Assembly (NCBI RefSeq): GCF_000283155.1
Contig: NW_004454166.1
Coordinates: 3,560,885-3,624,884 of the forward strand
Direction of reading: 5' to 3'
DNA length: 64,000 nt
Origin: Ceratotherium simum simum
Lineage: Eukaryota > Chordata > Mammalia > Perissodactyla > Rhinocerotidae
The notes under the pieces are model-generated. The model was not told where the DNA came from. It ran no database searches and saw nothing but the letters and a program-made list of their open reading frames with translations. Within the stretch, counting starts at the first letter, position 1; each line of letters starts with the position of its first letter. Both the position numbers and the translations under genes were made by a program. This document shows positions 55,861 to 64,000 of the stretch, piece after piece.

Positions 55861-56250
55861 TTTTTAAAAAACGAGAGAGAGCAGGACACATCCCTGTGCT
55901 GAGCACATGCCACACACTCTGCTGGGAGTTTGCTGCTTCTTTACACTTGTAGGCTAACACTGTAATGACACAATTCTCTTGTTGGCAATTTTTCTTCTTT
56001 TGAAGCTGACAGGCAAGCCATTAACAGTTTTAGGGCAAAAAAGCTTTCCTTAAGACTTTATCCAACATTAATAAAACTGCATAATAAAAACTGAAATGAT
56101 AAATCATAGCCGTCATTCAATGGATGCCCTTTGTCTGATATTTATTTCAGAACACATGGCCAAGGTTTCCGAGAGGTCTCATTCATAACTAGGACTTGGA
56201 CTAACAATTTCATCTAGGGTGCACCAATAAATAAAAGCATAAATGTAGAC
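55861..56250. other. Intergenic sequence without recognised features
   Basis: No exon or named repeat visible. Confidence 0.45.
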
Positions 56251-56254
56251 CCTC

Positions 56255-56630
56255 CCAGTTGAAAGGAATTTTGCAGGCCCTCTAGTCCAGCCCCCTCATA
56301 TAGTGCCTGAAGAGCTGCTAGGTTGTACCCAGTTTCTGCTTGCACACCTCACAAAACAGGGAGCCTTATAAGACAACCTGATATTTCTATGAGCAGTTCC
56401 AGCAGAAAGTTTGTCCTGGTATGAAGCCACACCTGCTGCTCTGTAACTCACAACCACAAAGCAGGTCAGATCCCTTTTCCTGCTTGCTGTCCACGAGCCT
56501 TTTCTGCAACAAGTTAAACATCTCTAACTGCATAAAACATACCTCCCATGATTTGGATTTGTCTGTACTCACCAGCTTGCTTTCTCTCTCTCTCATGAGT
56601 CCTAGTCCATTCCAATCCAACACAATTCGT
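56255..56630. repeat. L3/CR1-like LINE remnant
   Basis: TTGCAGGCCCTCTAGTCCAG, then GCTCTGTAACTCACAACCAC and GCAACAAGTTAAACATCTCT resemble old CR1-clade (L3) copies. Strongly diverged; the family is inferred from phrasing only. Confidence 0.4.
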
Positions 56631-57900
56631 TTGAACCCATGTTACCTGAGCACCTTCTCAGTGCCAGGCATTAGGCTAAGTACTACGGGAAAGACAGGAG
56701 CAAGTCAGCCTTGGCCTTGTAACACAGAGAAGGCCCCACAAGGTGGGCTGTGCTAGGGAGCAGGAGAGAAGGACAGTTTCCTATTTTCCCCCCAAAGTCC
56801 CAGGCTCTCATCTTGCATTGCAGCACATTGGCTAAACTATATGCTGTGCAAGCTCAGGGCGTGGTTAGAGTCGGCTGCTCAGCAAATATTTGATGAATGC
56901 ATGTCAATTGACTAGGTCTTTGTGTTCCAAATTCCTGGGAGAGACAGTCTGATTGGCCAAGCTTGGGTCAGAGGTCCACCTGACTCCATCAGCTATCTGT
57001 AGAAGGGACTGGGTCACCTGGTATAAAAGGCCACTCTTTCTGGCCTAGGAGCAAGGAAAGTTCTGTGAAACATGACTGTGGCTGGAGAGGAAATGATAGG
57101 CATCTTAGAGATATATTATAGATATAATTTCCATAATATATATAAAATATCCATAGGTATATATAAGTACCATATAATAACCATAAGCATTAATCCTGAA
57201 AGATGGGCACTTTCTCCATGTTATAGCTGGGGAAATAGACTCCAAAAGGTGAAGTGACCTTCCCAAGGATACTGCTTGTTAATGGCAAAGTCATGGTTTG
57301 AATTCAGGGCTGCCACATTGCCTTTCTGCATTTCCTCCATAATTCTTTCTGGAACTCATTTGGTTATCCACTTATCTATTCATGCATTCATTCAACTAGA
57401 ATTTCTCCAGCACTGACCATGGATCTGGCAGTATGTGAGGGCCCTGGGATACAGCAATTAGCCTGGACATGCCTGGAGGGAACCCATCAAGAGCATGAAG
57501 AGGGTTCCTGCCCTGCACAAACATAGTTTCACTGGAGAGATGAGACTTATGGACACCATAAGGTCAGGCATTGTTGCATGTAATGACTCTAGGAGTGACC
57601 AATATTGCAAGGGCTATAGGATGTCAGAGAAGAGGGACCTCTGAGGACTGGAGCAGTTGGGAAGCCTCCTGGAAAAGGCAGAACTCTGATTAGGAGCATG
57701 AAGATGGAGAGAGGAGAAGGAAGGAAGAGCTCCCAGCAGGAAGAGAGTCTCACTGACCCTACCTTCTGAGCGTTGTCCATTTATACCCACTTCTCTCCAT
57801 CCCCCTCGGGGCCTCCCCTGGTCCGGGTCACCAGCACCCCTCACCTAGACACCGTCTAAGCCTCCCCAGCAGATCTGTCTCCCCCTTGTCTTGTTGTCCA
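56631..57900. other. Intergenic sequence with AT-rich patch and antisense MIR
   Basis: A TA-rich stretch lies at about 57105-57180. An antisense MIR remnant occupies 57190-57310 (GTTATAGCTGGGGAAATAGA, then TTTGAATTCAGGGCTGCC). The remainder is unassigned. Confidence 0.5.
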
Positions 57901-57904
57901 CCAA

Positions 57905-58940
57905 TCCATTTTAAAATTTAATCGCAAAATACTTTAAACATATCAAAAACTGTAGCAAACAATGCAAGAGCCACCAAGATAGCCACCATTTTGAATGAAT
58001 AGATATCAACATTTCACCATATTTGCTTCAGCTCTCTGTCTTTTACAGAAATATAACATTATAATTTCAGCTAAATTCCTGCTCTACTCCTTAATCCTCC
58101 CTCCACAGAGTGAACATTATCCTAAAGTTGATGTGATTTAGTCCCAAGTGTGTTTTTCCATCTTTTCTACTGATGATCCACAAGCCATATGATACTTTGT
58201 GTATTTTAGTTGGTATCATACATAGACATAAGGTTCATATCCTCTTGCAAGTTGCCTTTTTTCACCACTGCTCATTACATTTTTCAGATTTGTCCTTGAT
58301 ACGTGGAGATCTAGTTCATTCATTTAACCTTATATAGTTTTCTATCGTATGGACGGATCACGGTTTACAGAGCTGTTTTCTACAGGTGCCTGGTTAGGCT
58401 GTTTCCACTTTTTTTTTTTTTTTTTTGTGAGGAAGGTTAGCCCTGAGATAACATCCGTTGCCAATCCTCCTCTTTTTGCTGAGGAAGATTGGCCTTGAGC
58501 TTACATCCGTGCCCATCTTCCTCCACATTATATGAGATGCTGCACAGCATGGCTTGACAAATGGCACATTGGTCCGTGCCCAGGATCCGAACCGGCCAAC
58601 CCCGGGCCACTGAAGCGGAGCGTGAGAACTTAACGGCTACACCACCGGGCCAGCCCCTGTTTCTACTTTTTTACTACTAAAATAGTACTGTGATGAATAT
58701 CCTCACACATGTCTCCTTGGGTAGAAACCAAGAAATGGAGTTGCTGGGTCAAGAATACACAGTACTTCTTATTTACTAGGATCTTCAACTTTACTAAGTA
58801 CTGCCAAGTGGTTCTTTAAAATGGTGGTGCAGGTTACACACACATGTCCCTGTGTATCTGAGTGTGGGAGTTCCAGTGGCTCCACATCCTCACCAGATGC
58901 TTAGTATTGTCAAACTTTTTTTAAAAATTGGATCCCCTCT
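57905..58940 (-). mobile_element. Old LINE-1 fragment, antisense, split by an ERE SINE
   Basis: Antisense L1 3' UTR/ORF2-end phrases on both sides of the SINE: CATATCAAAAACTGTAGCAA, then GATACTTTGTGTATTTTAGT; and ATGGAGTTGCTGGGTCAAGA, then CAGTGGCTCCACATCCTCAC. Confidence 0.7.
58411..58656 (-). mobile_element. ERE SINE, antisense, inserted in an L1
   Basis: Minus strand: GGGGCTGGCCCGGTGGTGTA head through GCCATGCTGTGCAGCATCTC to an A tail (T run on the + strand). Target duplication CTGTTTCCACTT (58399-58410) and CTGTTTCTACTT (58657-58668) differs at one base. Confidence 0.92.
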
Positions 58941-58944
58941 TCCC

Positions 58945-59560
58945 ATGGCAGACAGATGGATCTTCCTAAAATACATGCCTGACCGTGTCCCCTCTCTGCT
59001 TAAAACCCCTCCAATGGGCCCCTACCACTCTCTGTATAACACCCAGAGTCTCACTGTGCATGAGCCAGTCCATGCCCACCTCTCCAGGCTCACCTCTCTG
59101 TTCTCTCCTACTCCAACATGTGCATGCACACACAATCATATGCATACACACGTACATATGCGTGCACACACGCTGTGGTCCAGCCAAACCAAACCATGTC
59201 CATGTCACCTAACCTGCCTGCCCCCTCTTGTCTTTGGGCCTTGGCGCAAGCTGTTCCCTCTGCCTGGGATACTCTTCCCCTCTTCTTCATAGCTGATTGC
59301 TACCTCAGAGATCAGCTTGATGTCCCGTCCTCTGGGCAGACTTGGCGGCATCCCGAGCCCAGGTTAGATGCCTTTGCTCACATTGCCCCGGCACCCTTGA
59401 CTCCTGGCATCGCAGTTCTCAGGACTCTGTCTTGTAATTGCCTGTTTATCGTCTCCCGGCCCCACTAGACTGTGGACTCCTTGATGTCAGGGCCTGTGCA
59501 GAGCTTCTCACAGGAGTGTGCTCTGTGCCCAGCCTATCTATTGAATGAATTCGTTAAATA
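58945..59560 (+). repeat. L2 LINE, ORF2 end and 3' UTR
   Basis: ATGCCTGACCGTGTCCCCTC, then TTAAAACCCCTCCAATGGGC, then CTCTGCCTGGGATACTCTTC, then ACTAGACTGTGGACTCCTTG and TATTGAATGAATTCG run in the L2 consensus order. A CA/TG-rich alternating tract (59117-59172) has expanded inside. Confidence 0.88.
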
Positions 59561-60305
59561 ATCCAAGGGCAGGATACAGGGCCAGATGGAGCCGAGGCAG
59601 CGAGAAGGGGAGTGGTTGGAAATCAGACCGGAGAGAAAGTGCTGTCCATCACCTTCAGAAGCCCAATTTCGAGGTAAGGAAACCGAGGCTCAGCCATGCA
59701 ACGGACCCTGTCTAGAGTCCCGCATTTCGTAAGTAACAACGTTAGATTTGATTCCTGGTCTCCTGACTCCATGTCCAGGCTCTCTCTGCTGCCCTTCGGC
59801 TGCAGCCAATGAGAAGGAGCCAGCAGGGAGGGAGAGACAGGCCACCAGGGAGGGACGGATGTGCGGGAAAGGGAGGCCTCGGGATCTAGGACACAGATGG
59901 AGGGCTTGGCCCAGCAGACATGACCCCAGATTCTCTGAGCCAGCGAGGAAGGAAGAACATTTGGCCAAGTTTCTAGAACAGACACTTGCCCAGGCTGCCC
60001 TTGGAGACTTGGGTGAGCCAGCCCTTCTCTGAGGAGGAGCAGACTTGTGGAAAGTAACTCAGCATCTCCCTTAGCACCCCCGCCACGAGAACCCGAGTGG
60101 CCTCTTCCTGCTGCACCAGGAGAACGATTTCTCAAGATCCCCCTTTGGTGGGAGGGAGACCAGAGCCAAGGACAGCTGGGAAGAAATTGGGGCCCAATGC
60201 AAACAGGGGGAGCTGGCCCAAGGCCTAGAGCCCTAGTGGAGAGCACACAGTCAGGCTCAGAGGCCCCAGGTCACTGGGCATCTAGAAGAGCCCTTCTGTG
60301 GACCA
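59561..60305. other. Intergenic sequence with antisense MIR
   Basis: An antisense MIR lies at about 59640-59770 (GAGGTAAGGAAACCGAGGCT). Open frames on both strands (up to 207 codons) overlap it and have no recognisable domain. Confidence 0.55.
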
Positions 60306-60309
60306 AGTG

Positions 60310-60440
60310 GACTTCAGTAAAACAGGGACAATAATGCCTATACCTCACTTAATTATGGTGAGGATTACGTAAGATGAGATATGTAAAAGTGTTAGAATAA
60401 TGCTCGGCACATAATATCACTCAGTCAACCGTAGTTGTTA
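60310..60440 (+). repeat. MIR SINE remnant
   Basis: ACAGGGACAATAATGCCTAT, then ATGGTGAGGATTACGTAAGA and AATAATGCTCGGCACATAAT follow the MIR 3' half in sense orientation. Confidence 0.75.
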
Positions 60441-61900
60441 TTTTCTCACAGGGCTGGTGGGAGGAGTTGACAGGATGATATGGTGGATAGACCGTGTAAC
60501 ACTGTGTAAGTGTTGGTGAGCAGCCTTTTTTTGTTAGGAACTCAATAAGTGAGTGTGGACGACGACGGGAAATGCAGTGGACGGAGAGGAGAGTGTGGAA
60601 TCCAGTGACCAATCCCCCTCCTCTCTTCCTTGAGTTTCTTCACCTAACACACTCGTGAGACTACACAAGTCAGTTCTAGAAAGATGCTGAGAGACGGCAC
60701 AATCCAATCCTCCAGCTTCACAAGAGGAGAAACCGAGGCCCGCAGGGTGGAAGTGACTTGTCCGGGGCCGCACGCAAAGCATCGTCAGGGGCACACTTCC
60801 GCAACTCAGATCCAACGCTCCACCTTTTGTCCCCTCAGTTCAGCCCAAGCTCAGGCCGTGCTTCTTTCAGCTGGTTCAGCGGATGGTTTTTCTTCCCACA
60901 GCTGTCCACTCCCACCCCCAAAGTCAATGGGGCGCCCTCCAGCTCTGAGAACTGTAACCTCTGAGAGCTCCCTGCCTTGAATGCTCTCTTCCTGTTTTCC
61001 CATGGAGGGCGGTTAAAAAGTCATTGAAAGCCACTTCCAGCTCTGGTTTCCCCTCCAGAGCTCTCCTTCCCAGGGCCTCTCTCGGACAGGTCAGGAGCAG
61101 GTCAACAGCATGTACTCACCTGCTACCTTCCCTAAGGTTTCTTCAGCACTGGGCAGGTGCGGGCATTTCCTTTACCCTCAAACAGAGCTCCCTCCCTCCC
61201 CCCCCCTTTCTCCTTCCTTCCTCTTTTTATGACATCCCCAGCCACACACACCTCGCCATTGAACTCACTCATCTGGCACACACAGAAGCTCATGGAGTGT
61301 GTGTCCGTGCTGCACAGGTGGGATTTTTCTACTGAAAAACAGTTGCAGGAGAAAGCAGATACAAAAGCCAAGCCTGCTAAGAGCTCATTTGTAAGTCACG
61401 TGTTAACCCACAAACCCAGGAATTATAGGCATGCAAAGAGGGGAAAAGTGAAGATTTAGGTTTTTTTCTCATAGCTACCCGATTTCTTGGGAAGCTGTTG
61501 GATCAGCCCATGGGGAGGCCTTGCTACCGTGATACACTCTCGCCTGGGCAGAGGGGTTCCGCTTTGTGAAGCAGGTTCACACTCATGATTTCCTCTGAAC
61601 CGGACAACTGCCTGTGAGGTGCTGGGTGGAATGATTTTCTCCGTTTTTCTGATGAGGAAACAAGCTCAGGGAGGTTGGGGTCGGTTCTAAAGATCAGGAG
61701 ATGCAAGGCCTCGACCAACCAAGGCTTCTGAATCCACGTCCCCGGCGCCCTTACTAACTATTCTACTGAAGGGACTCCAGAGTTTTTAACTTAGGACAAG
61801 ATTCCGCCTTGAGTCTTTAGTTCAGAGGTAAAACTAGGTGACTTGGAAGTAGACGGCCACGAAAGGGACAAATTATGGAAAGAGAGAAGGGACCATCGAA
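60441..61900. other. Intergenic sequence with antisense MIR remnants
   Basis: Antisense MIR cores lie at about 60690-60780 (ACAAGAGGAGAAACCGAGGC) and 61570-61740 (CTGATGAGGAAACAAGCTCA). The rest is unassigned. Confidence 0.5.
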
Positions 61901-61904
61901 TCAG

Positions 61905-62170
61905 TGAAAAATGGACCGTCCCACTCTGGTCTCCTCCTGTTCTGCCATTAAACTCCTAGCTGGACGTGTGCTCCACAAAGCCTTCCCTGGCCCCTTCCCA
62001 CACCCTAGGGTGGAGCGGATTCTGCTCCTCTGGGACTACTTTTCCATGCTCTACGGGTCTCTACTGCAATTCTCACACTATGTTGTCACCTGCTCATCCA
62101 TACGTCTCTCTTGTCTTGTGTGCAGTTCTTCAAAGGTAGGGCCCGCGGGGCACTACAGCCTTAGGCATTG
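61905..62170 (+). repeat. L2 LINE 3' fragment
   Basis: TCCACAAAGCCTTCCCTGGC, then TACTTTTCCATGCTCTACGG and TTCTTCAAAGGTAGGGCCCG are in L2 3' UTR order. Confidence 0.65.
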
Positions 62171-63115
62171 AGATGCTGCTGCAAGTGAACTGGTGTGGTC
62201 CAGTTCAGCTGCACAGCAAAGGGTCCTGGCTGGGCTGGGCTCAGAGCAGTGGCATCGGGAGGTCCAGGGAGGGGCCTGCAGCAGCTGGAGTGGTGACCAG
62301 GAGCTGAGGAGTGGGCACCATGGGAGGTTCTAGGGCAGTGGGTGGCTTTTAAGGAAGTCTGGGAGCCATAGGCCTGAGGTTTGGGGTCAGGATCCAAGTC
62401 TTTGGGGTGAAGGTGTAGGGACCGGAATGATCTTGAGGAAGAGGGCTGCAAGGCCAGAACTGGTGTCAGGGAGTCAAAAGCCCTTCCCTGCAGGCCCAGC
62501 AGCCAGGCCCACCTGAGTCCTCTGACCACTCTGAGGGAAGGGAGCACCAAGGATCTGGGGCCGCCTCAGCTGTGGGGAGAAGAGGAGGGCTGGGAGTGGG
62601 GCACCAGGCAAGACATTTTAAGAATCCCCATCTCTCTCACTTCTGACAGGCAGAAGTTCTGAGAATTTCAAACATAAAAAATGAGAAATATTGTCCCATT
62701 TAGAAATTGCCATAACCCAGATTCTTACGTAAGGGGGTGCCTGACTGTCACATAGAGCTTTGCGTGATTCCTGCGGTGGAGGAGACGGTCTCTCTCCTCG
62801 TGCAGAACAACCACCGTTTCTGCTCCTGACCGGCTGCCCGGGCCCATCACTCTGACCCGAGGACAGGCTGACGTCCAGAAGGCATATTGAGTAACCCAGC
62901 TCACAACCCACCAAACCACTGGGATCTTACTTTCTGGGTGAAAAGTCATCAGTCCGCGGCCACAGCAGTTACCTTGAAGACGGGCCATTCTCATCGCCTC
63001 TGGAAGGAAAGCCCCCAGGCCCTGCGCCCTGCTCCCACAGCAAGGAGCACCAGCCCTCTCACCTGTCCTTCGAGCCAGGGGAGCTGAAGGGCCAGTGAAT
63101 CACATGCTTGAAGAA
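62171..63115. other. Intergenic sequence without recognised features
   Basis: GC-moderate DNA. A 129-codon antisense frame (62161-62550) shows low-complexity Ser/Pro/His composition and no splice context. Confidence 0.45.
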
Positions 63116-63119
63116 ATGA

Positions 63120-63340
63120 AAGAAGGAAACTAATATTTATTGAGAACCTGCTATGTAGAGACGAGGTCTTAGGCCTTTTACATGTATTATATGTGTATGC
63201 GTTTCATACAACAGTCTGGGGACATAAAGCTTTACAACCCCAATCCCCAGAGGAAGAAAAGGAGGCTCAGTTGGCATACAGCAAGAGTAATCGAGGTTGG
63301 ATCTGAAGCCCCAACTCAGGCCTCTCTGAGATCTTTGCAT
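63120..63340 (-). repeat. MIR SINE remnant, antisense
   Basis: TAATATTTATTGAGAACCTG, then CTATGTAGAGACGAGGTCTT and AGAAAAGGAGGCTCAGTTGG follow reverse-complement MIR order. Confidence 0.75.
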
Positions 63341-64000
63341 CCTGCCTTTCTGCACAGTGGAGACACCCAGAAAAGGTTGGCGCTGCTTTTCAGAGCTGGG
63401 ATGACAGCACCAAAGTCCACCGGAGCTGGCCTGGCCACGGGGGGCTTTCTGCTCTCCCAAATGCTCCTCCTTTGCTCAGTCTCACTGGTTGGCATCAGCT
63501 GGAACACCTGGCGGGCTGGCCCAGGCATCCAGAGGTGAAGGCCCTGTCCCGCCCAGGGACCACTTGTCGATAAGAGAGGAGCGATGCTGCTGGTTCCCTG
63601 CGAGGGGATCTGTGCACCCAGTCGAGAGGACACGCTGGCTGTGCAGGTTTGCCTGCTAAGGGAGCCAGAGCAGTTGGTTGTAGGGAATTTGATGAAAATA
63701 ATCAGCTGCAAACTCCTAAAAAACAAACAGACTACGGTCCAGAGGTTTGAACAGCCCCCTCAGCCAGATGGCCTCAGGAGCCTTGCCAGGGAGAAAAAAA
63801 GATCTCCCGCCCTGAATTTCCTCTTTGTTCTGGACCCTGCTCTCTTTGGACGTCAGCGGTCCCCCCACCCCTTTCGTGAGCCAGCCACCCAGACAGAGTC
63901 TTGTGTTCAGGGGGCTTAAGGCAGTTTTCCCCAGATTAGGATTTGGGGACAGGGAATCCAGGCAAAGAAGCAGCTTTCTTGTCCCAGCATGAGTCACCCT
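63341..64000. other. Right edge of the window, unassigned
   Basis: No exon of the expected downstream neighbour (COL15A1) and no collagen Gly-X-Y coding is visible up to the edge. Confidence 0.5.

Noticed and set aside
59623..60246. 207-codon antisense open frame
   Set aside because: Includes a MIR remnant, overlaps frames on the other strand, and shows no conserved motif.
63341..64000. First exons of COL15A1
   Set aside because: Expected next by human gene order, but no signal-peptide exon, thrombospondin-N-like or collagen repeat coding is seen.
1..64000. CRISPR array, prophage, toxin-antitoxin or other prokaryotic system
   Set aside because: The sequence is vertebrate nuclear DNA with introns and mammalian repeats; no regularly spaced identical repeats or bacterial operons exist.

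Overview
The window is nuclear DNA of a placental mammal, most likely a horse or another equid. Seven copies of the equine/perissodactyl tRNA-derived ERE SINE are scattered through it, each with a GGCCGGCCC-type head and Pol III box A/B-like motifs, and five have a clear target-site duplication. The background is typical mammalian repeat debris: LINE-1 of several ages, L2, MIR, MER5-type hAT fossils, MaLR and ERV1-type LTRs. No bacterial, phage or CRISPR features were seen.

The only protein-coding gene I can support is the 3' portion of GALNT12 (polypeptide N-acetylgalactosaminyltransferase 12) on the + strand, from 1 to about 18070. Seven coding exons (2482-2667, 4948-5065, 6241-6417, 10083-10214, 13345-13458, 15267-15413, 17359-17499) all have AG/GT boundaries and join in one frame. 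Counting back from the stop codon with the human length of 581 residues, they encode residues 244-581: the second half of the GT-A catalytic domain, including the Gal/GalNAc-T motif, and the whole C-terminal ricin-type lectin domain. Exons 1-3 lie upstream of the window. A short 3' UTR ends at a canonical AATAAA (18043-18048).

From 18070 to 64000 (about 46 kb) I find no exon or gene. In human the next gene downstream of GALNT12 is COL15A1, so this is probably the GALNT12-COL15A1 intergenic interval. It holds an antisense MaLR element with the layout LTR-primer site-internal-LTR (20655-23030), a second MaLR LTR (35007-35381), four ERV1-type LTR candidates (34356-35006, 47813-48269, 48876-49380, 50663-51309), L1 and half-L1-like debris nested inside a hAT fossil (52971-55095), four ERE SINEs, and many L2/MIR/L3 remnants.

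The most unusual structure is a perfect 55-bp inverted repeat (44214-44268 against 45044-45098) around a 775-bp spacer, with a separate 9-bp hairpin at the inner edge of the right arm. No known repeat family I recognise explains it. A fold-back template-switch copy or a DNA transposon with terminal inverted repeats are the two main explanations. Repeat family names were assigned by eye and are less certain than the exon calls.
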